A stretch of 64,000 bases of DNA from Heliocidaris erythrogramma (GCA_025617745.1 CM046858.1:47257197-47321196); one strand, 5' to 3'. Shown: positions 38,327-51,845, numbered from the stretch's first letter. Notes: generated from the letters alone by a model not told the origin. Program-made: numbers and translations.

Positions 38327-41300
38327 GGTTTCAAAAGTGTACACTACCGACATTGCAGAGGAGTAGTGATACAAATTGTGATAATTGTGTATACTCATTT
38401 TTTATATAAGACATATAGAGAAAGAATTTTACGCTCATAATAAGTCCACATCTACCCAAGATCGTTCTCCTATGTGAACGCCAACGTTTTTCAATGCGTT
38501 ATGCCACCACATTAAGGTCTAGGTTTTTGATAAAATACTGTGCAAAATGTCTTGTTGATTTAGTTTGTGTAAACATTAAGCATGAGCTAATAGTGTTTAG
38601 TCAGTCTACGCCTGTATAAGTAATGGACCTTCTATTCAACTCTTTTCTCTGGTTGCTTAGGAGAATACGAAGGAACATTTAGTTTGCTCTTGAATATACA
38701 TGACAGTGCAAAAAGTGACACTTACGCAAATTAACATATTTTAATTCGTTTTTTTTTTATATTGTGCTGCTTTATTTGAAGATTTTTTTTCAGAATTATC
38801 AGATACTTTTCCTCACTTCGCCAAAACTTTTTGCCTTCGCCTCGTTAATTAAAGATTGTTAGGGTGATGATAAGGTATCTAGGTTACGAACGAAGAGTTT
38901 TTAAGAACTATGTGTCTCAAGCTGAAAGCGAAAACGGGAACGCATGGCGCGAAACTCCTGGGATATCTGTCTCACAGGCGCTGAAAGATTAAGCTCTTTA
39001 TAGCCCCAGATAGTAGGAGGAAAAAACTCTGAATAGTGGGTTTATACCGGCGCGACTCGCTAGGGACAGGCGTTATTTGATTAGAGATCGGGAGGACTAT
39101 AATCAAACAATCAAGTCTTGTCCATAGACACCTTGAGTTGATTTAAGATGTGCATACAAGTGAGAGCGACGGGGGTATAGACCGGCTTGACGAGATTGGA
39201 TTACTATTCTGTGAGAGCTCACCAAGGCGAAATGTGAAACCATGTTGAAATGACATGGCAATTCCACATAGGCGGGAACATAATTACATGGCTTTTTCCT
39301 CCTCTTCTTTTGAATGGAACGAATCGGTGATAAGTTCTCACTCATTGATAGAGCCATTGTTTAGTTATAAGTGAAATACGTAAAAACATTTTCATGACGA
39401 CTTGAACAATACAATTATTTGTGTACCTGTGGAATGCTTTTAAAATCAAAATAATGTCTGTATTAAAAGGGATATGATCACATAAATTGGCATATTTATA
39501 TTTCGGCGTAAAGAAAAAAATAAGACATTGTTGTGGAGTTTTTCCGAAAAAGTGGGGGAAACCCCGCTGCAGTGGTATACCTGTATCTGAGTCAAGCATG
39601 GGATGTAAAATTACAAATGATTGGTGACGAAGACGAATGAATATCAAGATGAAGACAACAAAGATGCAAAAATACGAAATTTAATGTGATAAGATCATGC
39701 GGCTATTTAAAAGAAAGCGGTTTTAAGGGAAAATTGTCAACGTACATAGATATCGGACAGTGTTAGGAAAAGCTGAGAGTAACGAATAAAAGAAGACAAA
39801 AAGAAAATGAAAGAATGCAATATAAAGCAAGAAAATAGTGAGTACTTTTATTCAATGTATTTTTGAATGGTATTGACTTTGAGTATTCTTAACTTTGTAT
39901 AGTTAAACAGAAAGTTGAGTTACATTTTGATAGAAACTGTCTCGAAGCAACTGGGAAAGGTTGTCGATGTCTACATAAGAAATAGTGTATACTGTGCATG
40001 TTTTGGAATCATCAAAATGATAAGAAATTGACCCAGTCTCGCTGAAAAGCGCACGCAGTGCACACAGAAATGAGTATATGGGACTGCACACAAATGTGGC
40101 ATGAATGTTCGGCCCGAACACTTCAGCTATTTCTTGTCATATTTCGAATATAAAGGCATTTGTGGAGCAATCCTTTTCAGGAGACATTTCTACTATGTTC
40201 TTCCAAACTGACATAAAAGGAATGAGGAAGCTCACAAATTATTTTTCACCTTTCCCAGAACTCAACTTTCTCATTAAGAATATTTAGGCCCATTGGATAT
40301 TGCGTTGGCAAGATTAGGAACTGTCAGATGAAGAAACAAATTCATGTAGGAGATAACCATATATTTATTTTAAAAAACAAGACACAACGTGATGTTAAAA
40401 TTTAGAAGATCCAAAAGAATGAAAAGAATGACATCCTCGGGTCACCCCATCAGGTGAGATCTTAAAATCAGATTACCATGAAGTGTTATGGTATTAAAAA
40501 AACAGATACAATAACCGTTGACCTCTTAATCCGGCACGTAAAGGTATTAACATTCCAATGATCATTACCTGGCTTCGAGGGTAAGGACACGTGTGATTAC
40601 ATGAACAACACGGAAGGTAAGAAGAAGAATTCGATTGACCGCTGTGGTCAGTAGTGAATAAATGACCACAAGTCATCGGTCAATATCTTGCTCTCACGCC
40701 AAAGGTATTGGAATGACCTGGGACCGGCTGGTGTTAAGTGGTGAATTATCTTGATGGGAGACCACAAAATATTCCATGTGTTTTTATTGACACTTATCTA
40801 ATAGGTGTAAGTTATTGCATAATTAAGGTCAATGCCGTGTCAAATGCATCATTCGGCTCTGACCAACAGAACAGGACTAAGGTTTTATGACGGTAAAGGT
40901 TCTTGAAATTAAGACAAAGCTTCTTAATTTTTACCGTATCTTTTACTTACAGACACATGAATCATTAGATGCTGGAAATTTATTACTGATGTTTAAGAGC
41001 AGTAATAAATAATGTCGTCTGATTTCGAATTAAAGTGCTCATTCTAATACATAATTTTTAGACGTCTCCGATGAAAATAAACCAATAAAATAGACAGTAG
41101 CTGGAGAGGAAAACCGTCACCTCTTGCCTTCGCCTTAAAAACATTCTAGCACGTATAAAGTGAAGGCTTTAAACCCCTTAGAGATGATAAATTTTGGATG
41201 GGCATATGGATAGATCGTGATCATCTGAGCATCTCAATTGTTTTAAAGGTCAGCCTATGAACGAATGGCTACCGTGCAGATACCAGGACTGTAACGGCTA

Positions 41301-44300
41301 TTCAAATACCTTGAGGCTAGATTGAATGGCTAATTACTCGAGACACCACAGGATCATCCATCAACTCTGAAAAGCCCGATGGATTGCGATCGTATAGAAT
41401 AGGATTCGTCTTGAATGGTGGGGTGGGGTGCTGCTGTCGAAATATAAAGACTTAATAAGTTGCATTATTTATCATCTAAAGGACTCAGAAGTTCAATGAT
41501 CTCCAACTTGTTTCTATCTATCCTTCTATGCACGTTTCTTACCATCTGATATAACATGCGGGAAGTGAAAGTGGCTCGTTTTCCTCTTAAAATGCACATC
41601 AGATGGCCGTTTTAACCTTATATATCTCCCTTTGAGCCCCTTTCCGAATGTGAGCTGAATGGTCTTCTATAGCTCCTTCTTAGTTTAAGCCCAGACTTAA
41701 AAAGTTAGTTGAACAGTATATATTTAAATGCAAAAGATAGAATTGCTTATCCAAACAGTGATGAGGACCAAAATAAGGCATATTTTATGTGCATGGTAAA
41801 ATGCTGTATTGCGTATTCATAAAAAATTATTATAACTGAAATTCATAACAATATATAATTATATTACTTTAAATTACATATGAGAGTAAACACCTAACAT
41901 GATTTTAGCATGTGCTGAATAATCTAAATGTAAAGTACCTCATGTAATAAATATCACGTTATTCAGACACGCATTCCATGTCAAATCAGCGATACTACAG
42001 TCTTTCATGACACGTCTAAGTAAAAATAAATAATGTATGACATAAAATAGTAAAAGGCTTTTAATTCTACTGTGATGGCAGATCGACATAATATATTGAA
42101 GCAAACAACTTTATAACACATAGCCACAATGTTTAGCACTGTTAAGTCACTTAAGTGTATTAAAAACCTAATCATTTTATCAGTTTAATGCTTATCATAA
42201 GGATAAGCTGTATGCGTTATGGTAGTCCTTAATGATCGTTTATGATCAATTCCTTGATAAGTTAGAAGAAAGTGAAAAGTGTCAGTATGAGTAAAATGAG
42301 GCAACTAAATGACATTTGCTCTTCCTTGTTGACAGGTGTCAGCAGCACCATTTTCTTAAAATTCCAACACAATACATTTATTTAAATGATACACACAAAA
42401 CAAATCAAGTATCATAGTTTTGAATTTTAAAAAATGCAGCAACATCGTTGTTTGTTTTATTTAAAGTTTAAAGTCTTAAATTATTCGGATATAGATTTGA
42501 TATCATAGTCAGGTATGTCACTGCAGTATCTCACAGATTTGATAATACTGTTAAACCTCTGATCACGACGACATAATCATAATCTAAATAGCTTCGTCCC
42601 CAGTATCTTGTCCATACCCAGGCTGACTTCGAATTATTTTGGCATATTCAAGCCAGGAGGCACGATTTCATCGAATGCTCCAAATGTTCTCGTTTACGAA
42701 GATGTGCCCAATGAAAACAAAACGAGAATTTTATGTTTGTATTATGTCGATAAACGACAGAGTGTGCTCTCACTACCAACCAGCTTGAGGCGAATTTAAC
42801 TTTCAGTGTGATTAAGGTCTACTCTACAAATCAGGCAAATGAGAAGGAGAATGGGTATGATCACATAACATGGCAAACACTCCCAAAGGCATTTAATGCA
42901 TATCCCTCAATGTATTCGCATTATGTCGAATACGACTTTCAACGAAAGATAATGGCATTAGGAAGTAAAAACTTGATAATTACATGAATTGGAAATAAAC
43001 AGACGTCATTCATAAATCTAGAGATTTAGATGATGGAAGTTAATGATAATTTGTTATGTTTCGTCATGTAATTTGCACGTAAAACGGACCAAACATATAG
43101 TCACTAAAATACTACAGTTATTTAGTGTTAATAAATGTCAACGACGGTAACGGTGATCTATAAACTTTTGAAAATGATTCATTTGTACATATCGTGTAGA
43201 TACATAAACTGTTCTGGATTATGGGATTGAGGAGACTTTTGATTGATGACCAAATTACCATTCCAACGGAACAAAATATTCCTTTGCAGAACAGTGCTAA
43301 AATGTGTCTTTAAAGCAGAGATTGTGCATGAAATGTACTTTGACATTTGTAAGAATGCCAAAATAGCTCTTCATATTCATTTATGTGTCATGTTACATGC
43401 GTATGACGACAGGTCTCATTTCGTAAATGGGAAAAAAATATGCACTTCATTTTTCCAGTTTGTAAAGAGTGAAGTACTGTAGTCAACACAAGAAACACAA
43501 GAAAACCTACAGCACCATTATGTGTTTTGACCATACTTTATCATTAACACGTATGGTACAATTCACGTCCAAGTTATAGACTACTATTACCCGCCATGCT
43601 TCATGACTAGCAGTGCTTTTGGCTTACAAACTCGCAGAATGGGAGGGGGTAGACATCACTCAATGATATCACCTGCTCTTTAAATCACGCTGGGGTATGT
43701 AACAAACAAGCATATCTTTCTACATGTCCCGATTTTTGGTGTCACCGCCCCGCATCAGCTCATCTCTTCCGAGAAACTAGGGCAGCTGACCGGCTAATCC
43801 TGCCTTATAACGCGATGCTTATCGCTACATATAGCAGGGAAAAAAAGCTTAGGTTTGGTTTGAGTAAAGGCCATGGGTGTCTAGGTCTCGGACACATTGA
43901 ACGTGGGAAGGGGTGAAGGAAATATTATATTTCAGATTTTCACAGTTTTAAAGGGAGAAAAATGTGTTATGTCCATAAATATGACGCACTATATGTATGT
44001 TTGTAGTTGTGCTTTTTATCAAATGTGAAAAAATTTAATTAAAAATTGAAAGCGTATTCAATATCTGCAATGAAAGGAAATACGTTTTGTAGCTCGTCAA
44101 TTATTGGGAAACAAATATATGCTTTACAAACGCTATTGATAAAAGCTGATGATAATCAAGTACTTACTATCTCTCTCTCTTTCCTTTTCTCTCTCATTCT
44201 CTCAGAGGAGAAAACATGTACAACAAAGAAAAATTATCAAATCAATTGATTAACAGGTTTGACCTCTTGTCTCTTTACTTTCCCATCTCCCTTCTCGATT

Positions 44301-44888
44301 TGTCTGTCCTACATCACTTTCTTGTAAACACAATTCCCCCACTTCCCTAACCCAGTTCTTACATTCACACCCTGTCTCTCATCTCCCCCTCTACATCATA
44401 CCATCCTCCCTGTATCAATCTCAAGACACTTCCATCATCTCACTGGTATTCATTCCCTGATTGCTCCGATGGTTACATGGGTGATTAGAAACGTGTTGGA
44501 GTGAGATGAAATCGGAACAATTCATTCATTATTATTTGCTCACCTGCTTGTGTGAGGTGATGTTATAATGAATTGGAATTTCTGAATGAGGATTTACATT
44601 TTTACATAATAATCTATTATTATATTCCTTATATTTCTCTCTATTTCTCTCTAGTTTCTAACTTTCTCTCTCTATTTCTCATAACCTTCAGCCTATATTT
44701 CGCTCTCTTCCTTATCTTAAATAATCTTTGTTTCTCTCTGTCTGCCTCTCTGTCTCTCTGTATCGGTCTCTCTCTCGCTCTCTCTAAAAATGTCACCGTC
44801 ATCACCACAATCTCCTCAATACTACTGTTACTATTACTACGCCAATTTTACTTAATAATTACTAGTACAATATTCCTACTGCCACTTT
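38327..44888. other. Non-coding stretch, nothing recognised
   Basis: About 6.5 kb of AT-rich sequence (intron or 5' flank). Short open frames lack similarity to known families. The end (44640-44790) becomes CT-rich ahead of the trinucleotide array. Confidence 0.6.
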
Positions 44889-44897
44889 TACTTACTG

Positions 44898-44928
<31 letters not shown>

Positions 44929-45172
44929 TACTACTACTACTACCACCACTACTACTACTACTACGTCTACTACTACTACGTCTACTACTTCTGCTCCTAC
45001 TACTACTACGTCTACTACTACTACGTCTACGTCTACTGCTACTACTACTACTACTACGTCTACTACTACTACTACTACTGCTACTACTACTACTACTACT
45101 ACCACTACTACTACTACTTATACTTATACTACTACTACTCTACCACCACCACTATTGCTACTGCTGCTGCCG

Positions 45173-45205
<33 letters not shown>

Positions 45206-45264
45206 GTAGTAGTAGTAGTAGTAGTAGTAGTATAGTAGTAATCTACTACAACTACTACAACTTG
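44889..45264. repeat. ACT/AGT microsatellite with strand switch (perfect inverted repeat)
   Basis: About 310 bp of CTA units with ACG and ACC interruptions, then an abrupt switch to TAG units centred on ACTAGT at 45202-45207. The arms 45177-45204 and 45205-45232 pair perfectly for 28 bp with no loop. The Thr-rich frame across it is an artefact. Confidence 0.93.
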
Positions 45265-45351
45265 TAACTGTTTTGGTGTACACTAGTTCTTTGACTGTAA
45301 CTGCTTTTGCACGTCTAGACGTACTGAGAAGTTATTTCACGGTAAATAAGT

Positions 45352-45620
45352 CAACCGATGTTTTGGCTCAGTTAGTGGCGCGTCCGCCTCACAATCGGGA
45401 GGTCGTGGGTTCGAACCTCGGCCGCGTCATACCAAAAGACGTTAAAATATGGGAGTTGCTGCTACCTTGTTTGGCGTTCAACAATTGAAGGGATAGAGCA
45501 ACATCGATCTGGCGCTGTACAGGAGCTGCCGGGCCCAGGATCAATTGGGCAAAAAGAATTTCCATTTCGGTTAATAGAATTTGGAGTTGACTTTAATTGG
45601 ATTACATTATATTATTATGT
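45352..45620 (+). mobile_element. SINE family B, copy 2 (complete internal promoter)
   Basis: Box A-like TGGCTCAGTTAGTGG (45364-45378) and box B GGTTCGAACC (45408-45417) are both present. The body is nearly identical to 37460-37718 (few substitutions), including TACCTTGTTTGGCGTTCAAC and GATCTGGCGCTG. It begins about 90 bp after the strand-switching microsatellite. Confidence 0.87.
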
Positions 45621-47390
45621 TATTATATATATTAATATCCGAATTCCATGAGAGTAATAATATAGAATTCAAACAAATCATGATTCTATTTATATTGCAT
45701 TTCACTGTAATATTCTATAAATTGGCATACATAATATGCCACTACTTTCCAATCCGTATGCATTACTTCTTCAAATTACTTGTTATTTATTCTTGTGACT
45801 TAATCCACAGGTTTCCAGGTTTATGCTTTTGCTTTAAATAGCATGGCTCCAAAAAAAAAAATATTCAAGCTATCAAGGTTGTCACATAGTAGTGTTTTGA
45901 AATGTTTTAAAACTAATATTCTGAAAATCTATGTTCATACTCTGTAAAGGGCATGTTTCCCAGTATAAAAAGGGATGAGTACAATTTCATAGGTTGGCGA
46001 TTTTAGTCTTTAGAATAAACGGCGCCAAAGTCGGGGTAATTATTTTGTTTTAGTTTTAGTTATTTTTTGTCATTGATGTTACATAGAAAATAAAGAGAGA
46101 GACATTAGTGAGTCACATTGACAACGTTCAAAACATTTATTTTACGACAATGATTTTAAATTACATGTACCAATGATATGCATTTATATTATATGACGGA
46201 TTGTCGAAACACCCTGAATGAGAAAGCCTCACATCCAACTTGAAGCGCGTGATATATAAAGATTTATCACAGTCAAGATGCATCAGTAACATCACATGAT
46301 CTGGAATCCTTAAAAGCTATGCAGGGTTGTGTTCACACGTATCACTAACATTCTCTAGTAGAATTTTATTTGATTCATCGATTTCTGTTCGATTCCTTCC
46401 TCTTTGTTGGGTATAATTTAAGAATAATCTGAATCATGTATTCTTACATCACAAATGAACATTATGGTCTACCATCTAAGTCATTTGCAGACATTGCCTT
46501 ATTAAAATATGTCTGAATATGCATGTCTAGCTCAATAAACATTATGATCTATCGTTTATATTAATTTGAATTTATAATTACCCCTTTGTCTTAATTAATT
46601 TTTTGTTTTAGCACCACAATAATTTCATTTTTTTAATATTTTGCCAAATTTTCATATCGAACGCATATTTGTTTAGAAGAGATATCTCTATGCTACGTAC
46701 AGTTGAAGACGGTCATTATATTGAAACAGAGCGTCTTTACAGAGCCAGAGGCAGCAGCAATATTCACGCCCCACTATATTCCCGCATCCGAGAGTGCCAT
46801 TTCGTGTTGGTTTTAAAAAGAAACGATGCGTAAATGGTGACAGCTAAAGACTCAATGCATCTTCTTGACTTTAAAAGCAAAATTTCTCGCACGAAGCAAA
46901 ATACCCGTATAACTTGTACATGGGACATTGTGTGATGTATGAGGGAGGGGCTATTTAGAAATCATGTGCCACGTATGAAATAATTATTCATTAGCCCATT
47001 GTTTGTAATTCTATAATTCGATAATTTTCTATTAAATTTTGAAGAAGAAAAAATGAAACGGAGCTTTCCTTGTTAAATACACACTTTGTATAAGATGTTA
47101 CCACTCGAGATATATTTCATAACACTAATTTTATGGACAGGGTTTTCATCGCGTGCAGTTAATTACACCAAATTACGATATTAAAATTATGAGGCGCTAT
47201 GAGGACCAAAATAAGGAACAGAAAGCACATTTTGAAATGAGGATCTCATTAGAGAGAGATAGAGAAAAGAGAGATGATTTAAACCAACGTTGACAGAGAA
47301 TGTACATCGACTGGTGTGCATCAAATAACGGTAAAACATTTATTTTCTCTCTCTCTCTCTCTCTCCCTCTCTCTTCTCCACTCTCATTTT
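45621..47390. other. Non-coding stretch, nothing recognised
   Basis: AT-rich; a short CT run at 47347-47377. No family-like frames. Confidence 0.6.
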
Positions 47391-47618
47391 CTAATATTTT
47401 AGAACGGCAGCATTATGCATTATGGTTCGTCTTTTTACGCATTCCCTAACCCATAAGGCGTTATAGCTATCATCTATGCCTTCAATCAAGGGCTTATCTG
47501 CTGGGGTACCCGCAGCTCTTTTAACGCTCTCCCACACACTCATAACGCTTATTGCCACTTTAAAGACAGAAGGATTGTTTTGCTCCAACAAAGTACTGAG
47601 CCAACGCAAGCTCTAAAA
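47391..47618 (-). pseudogene. Coding-like open frame, unidentified (possible exon or transposon remnant)
   Basis: A minus-strand frame of about 75 codons reads SLRWLSTLLEQNNPSVFKVA, VMSVWESVKRAAGTPADKP and IDDSYNALWVRECVKRR, ending at a TAG. It is of balanced, protein-like composition, unlike the repeat-driven frames elsewhere. It has no start codon at its 5' end. Upstream, the same frame continues through two stops as WILEGYFAIRAGDALNHY and DENFQLIFHARF, suggesting a decayed gene. An AG before the frame could be an acceptor. I do not recognise the family, and chance is possible. Confidence 0.35.
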
Positions 47619-49715
47619 TCGCGCGTGGAAAATTAATTGGAAATTCTCGTCCATTTCTCACAGAATGATCCGATAATGATTTAATGCATCGCCGGCTCTG
47701 ATTGCAAAGTAACCTTCCAATATCCAAAGATTTATGCTCGTTCTGTTACTGAAATAGTATTGCTAGAGTAATCCACGCTAGGTAGGCTTACTCATCAGAG
47801 TTTTATCATGCTTACTACTGTGATCTATAAGCCTTTGATGTCTTTGTTTTTGTTTTGTTTTCTAAAAGAATACTTGGCTCTATAGTCTAGTTACTATAGT
47901 TATTGTATGAAAGTTTTGAACAAAGAAAACGTAATGCATTGGATTATAATACATAAGTTCGACATAATTATAAATAATTCCCTGTGAATTAGACATGATA
48001 GAGGTTTTCATCGAAATAAAGCTTTATGCATTGGACAAGAATTCTAAAGATCTGCAATAATCATCTAATACATAAAACATGTAATGAATAATGTCTCGGA
48101 ATTTGACGTGATAAAGACATGAGAAGTAAAAAAAATTATTCACTTGACAAGGCTAATTAGATAGCAAAATACATGAAAGTAAGTGAATTGACAAGTTAAG
48201 AGATAACACTCCCAGTAAATGATTTCTAAAATACTCACTAACCCTTCTGTCTTTAATTTTGATTCATTCATTCATATCGTACCATTCGCACGCTATTTAA
48301 ATATAATTACTGCTTGCTATCTGTCCTCATTTTGAAATATGGAGTATGTTTTTTTAGGAATATACACAACATGTACATACATATATTGTCTGGCAAATAA
48401 TGAAAAGGCAAAAGTTGATTTGCTTTAAAAGTCAGCACTCGTTATCGTCACCTGCCCTGAAGCATAACTCCATCTTTACCCATCACTATCTTCACATTTT
48501 ACTCAACAATCACGATAATGACTTAATGCTCCCAAAGCGTAATCCCCAGCACCATCCCTTCAGTTCCTTTATCAATTCTCTCATTTCCTCTCAACACCAA
48601 CGACTACGTCACTCACTGCATGTTTCTGACCTAAGGGTAACTTCAAGCTTTTTCTTAGTATTACTGTTTTTTCTCCCAGTATACGTCCTCAAATGCCCAT
48701 ATTTATGGTCATTACTTATTTGAATTGGAAATGAAAGAGGTCTCAATTTTCCACTGTACTGATGTCTTTCTTTCTTTCAATTTAGCAAACATGGAATTGA
48801 TGTCCTTTATATTGCCTCCTCTCTCTATGGTTAACTAAAGTTACATCGATGTTATCTCCTTCGCCTGACGTGTTTTCTTTTTTCTTCAGTTTGGTCAATA
48901 TTGTTTTCTTGTCAACAAATTGACATTTCTATCAATTTTAAACGACAAATGCCATCAAATACCTTCTTTTTTGTTACTGTAAGTCAAACTTGAATCATTC
49001 AAAGACTATCCTTTATATTCTATATGAGCAAGAAGACTTGGGTGAATGACATCTTAGGATAACAGTCTTATAAAAGTGAATTGTATCATCTTCTTTCCAA
49101 AAAAAAGGGGGGAATGAAATTGTCTGATTACGATGGTCATGACCAGATGCATAGAAAGTACTATTTTCCTCCATTTGTATGCTCTGTTTTAAAATACAAT
49201 TATATTATTTGATTACAAATAGTAGTACTGACAATCATACTTTTAATACAACTTAATTATAAAGTCCTTTACTAAGTGTATATTATGAAAACGCATCGAA
49301 AGACAGCTCTCCTTCTACAATGAGGGTATACTAAATACCGACAGTGCTTACAGTGCATGCCTAATAGACATAGAGCGAACACCAAAATATCCGTCTGGAC
49401 CAAGGGATTTATTGATTACCTTGACACGCGGAGTGACCCTTATGTTTGACCAAGATGATCACATGTAGGAGCATGGTCTTCTTATATCAGTAGCAAACTA
49501 GATCAGGATACCCCTGGGGCGATGCTCCTTACCCCCCCCCCCCCCTCATTCAATCTAGCTCTAGAGTGGTGTGTATTATCTTCAGTACAACATGCAAATG
49601 ATTCAAGAGTTATTTGTCTTTGTAATTCAGCGTCATATTAAATATATGCCTATTTTTTAGTGCTATTGAAATACTAACCATAATTATGACTAGAAACATT
49701 TATGTCTTTGGACCA
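47619..49715. other. Non-coding stretch, nothing recognised
   Basis: AT-rich, with a poly-C run at 49532-49545. The His/Leu-rich frame near 48400-48723 shows no known motif. Confidence 0.6.
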
Positions 49716-49950
49716 GGGGTGGTATTCTGAGATTTATTTTATCTTGATTTTAGTGAAAAGATTTTAATTGTCATAACAACATTTAAACTGCGACGTTTCA
49801 TTGGTGTTTGCGCAGATGAATTCCGCGTATAATGCGCAGCCACTTTTGCGCAGGCATTAACCAATGATGCGCCATAAGCGTACATTTTGTTATGACAATT
49901 AAAATTATTTCACTAAAATCAAGATAAAATAAATCTCAGAATACCACCCC
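49716..49950. mobile_element. Short TIR element 'GGGGTGGTATTCTGAG' with very long arms
   Basis: 235 bp with terminal inverted repeats of about 62 bp and only a couple of mismatches, starting GGGGTGGTATTCTGAGATTT and running to AATTGTCATAACA. The centre is rich in GCGCA motifs. Non-coding; the near-perfect arms suggest a young insertion. Confidence 0.8.
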
Positions 49951-50102
49951 AGATTTTGATACCATTTGTTCTTGACTTTCATAAAGTTTTAGTCAATTCC
50001 ATAAAAAGTTCATTATCAAGAATACCAGAATACAAAACTGGTTCACATCACTACAGAGTCTACCATTTAGAATAACTTCTAGATAGCTTCTTTGTGCAAT
50101 TC

Positions 50103-50325
50103 AAGCCAGTTCGTAATTAATAGATGGTACAGATGACCCTGAAATGACCCCAATTTGTAAGCGCACGCGCATCTGTTTTGGTGGACGTGCAACTTTAAAA
50201 TCATTATAATGGTGCGCGCATCGCGCACCATAGGTGCGCACATATGAAATCGTTTTAAGGTCAATTGTACTCGGTAAATATGACCTTTATCTGCACATGC
50301 GCAAAATGTAATTACGAACTGGCTT
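50103..50325. mobile_element. MITE 'AAGCCAGTTCGTAATTA', copy 1
   Basis: 223 bp with perfect 17-bp TIRs, AAGCCAGTTCGTAATTA and its inverse ending at 50325. The interior includes GCGCACGCGCATCTGTTTTG and GTACTCGGTAAATATGACCT, shared with 60465-60810. Confidence 0.8.
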
Positions 50326-50534
50326 ATTGCATAGCCAAACAGTCTACACCATCTATGAGAACAGTGTCAGGCTTTCTAGACACGGAACCTGTGATTTGAG
50401 AGGTTGTGGATAAAAGGCTAAAGCTCTTCTCTTCCTTCAAGTGAGGCCCATGGTTCCCGTCAAAGATTCAATAGCAAGTCTCACTTCTAGTAATCAGATT
50501 TAAAGGATTGGGAATTCAATAAATGATATAGATA

Positions 50535-50900
50535 CGTTTTTATGAGAGGGAGGAAAAAGGGAAAAGAGAAGAGAAATAGAAAGGGAAATGTGAGAGACAT
50601 ATAGAGACGACAGACAGAAGGCAGAGAGAGAGAAGAATCGTTAAAGTAAAGAATAAGATAAAATAGGAGAGGAGGGCAAGAGGGGAAGAAAGAGAGAATT
50701 AAATAGAGGAAGGAACAAAAAGAAAGAGTATGGAGGAGAAAGAGATAAATGAATAGAGAGGAGGCAATGAAGAGGAAGAGAGAGAAAAGAGTTATAAGAA
50801 TCAAATATAAAAAGAAAGGAACAAGAAACAGTGTAACAAAGATTTTTAAAAAAAAACGAGGGAGAGAGAGCGAGAGAGGGGGAGAAGCTATTCACAGAAG
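50535..50900. repeat. GA-rich low-complexity tract
   Basis: Purine-rich on the plus strand for about 360 bp. The Leu/Phe/Ser-rich frames on the minus strand are compositional. Confidence 0.9.
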
Positions 50901-50930
50901 GTGAAATAGAAGAGTGAGATAGCTATAGAC

Positions 50931-51600
50931 TTGATAGTGCAATTTTATCGATCGAGCTTGCAAAGCTTTCTGTTGTGTCTCACGTGACGCCATCTAGTCC
51001 ACGTATAAGTTCACTGTATGGCCTTACCCATCACTTTCAAGCTCAACACGCTATAGGCTCTGGTCCGATCGACATACAGGGATAACTGTCGTTTGGATGA
51101 GGTAGTTGAATCCCATTTCACACTAGAAAATTTATTTTGATGATAGCATGACAAATCATTCATGGGAAAGAAATAGAGAGGGGGAGATGAAACAGAGAGA
51201 AATGAACAGAAAGATAGAGAAGAGAAAAAAGAAGAAATTGAGAAAGGAAAGAGACGGAGAGAACGAGAGAGTGGGAAACGAAGAAGAAGAAGAAGAAGGA
51301 ACAGAAAGAATGAGCAGGGAAGATATAGAAATATAGATATATAGATAGATACAGACTTTATAGTGCAATCTTATCGATGGAGCTTGCAGAACTTTCTCGT
51401 GAAGCTCACGGGACGCCATCTAGTCCATGTTAGCTCACTCAATGGCCTTACCTATCACTTACAGGCTCTACGCGTCATCGGCTCTGGTCCCTTCGACCTA
51501 CATGGATCAACAAACGACTGTCGTTTGGGCGAGAAGGCTGGAGCCCATTTCATATTGGAAAGTTTATCTTCATGACGTCGCACAGGTAGCATGAAAGATA
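50931..51600. repeat. Imperfect tandem duplication, 426-bp period
   Basis: Unit 50931-51165 and unit 51357-51600 share TAGTGCAAT.TTATCGAT, ACGCCATCTAGTCCA, ATGGCCTTACC and AACTGTCGTTTGG or close variants. Each is preceded by a GA-rich block (50535-50900, 51155-51345), so the repeated period includes the purine tract. Identity is clearly below that of the TTAA elements, so the duplication is old. Confidence 0.7.
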
Positions 51601-51659
51601 AATGACTGCTGACGTGGTGACAAGGTTGAATCCCACTTCACATATGAAAGTTTGTCTTC

Positions 51660-51845
51660 ATCGTCAGATTTACGTACTATATTACATGTATTATTTCGAT
51701 AGTTTAAAGTTCACACAATTTTTCTCTGTTTGTAACGTCTGTATTGTGTATGTCTTACTTTTGTAAACTGAACGAGTTCAGCTCTCGAGTTGCATGTTCT
51801 TGTTTATTTCAATTTAGTCTAATAAATGAATGAATGAATTAAATC
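51660..51845 (+). mobile_element. Possible LINE 3' tail with AATG repeats
   Basis: A T-rich 3' UTR-like stretch ends TCTAATAAATGAATGAATGA, the tandem tail style of CR1/L2-type LINEs. No coding part. Confidence 0.4.

Noticed and set aside
44573..45235. 220-codon plus-strand frame rich in threonine
   Set aside because: Translation of the ACT microsatellite and CT-rich flank; no domain outside the repeat.
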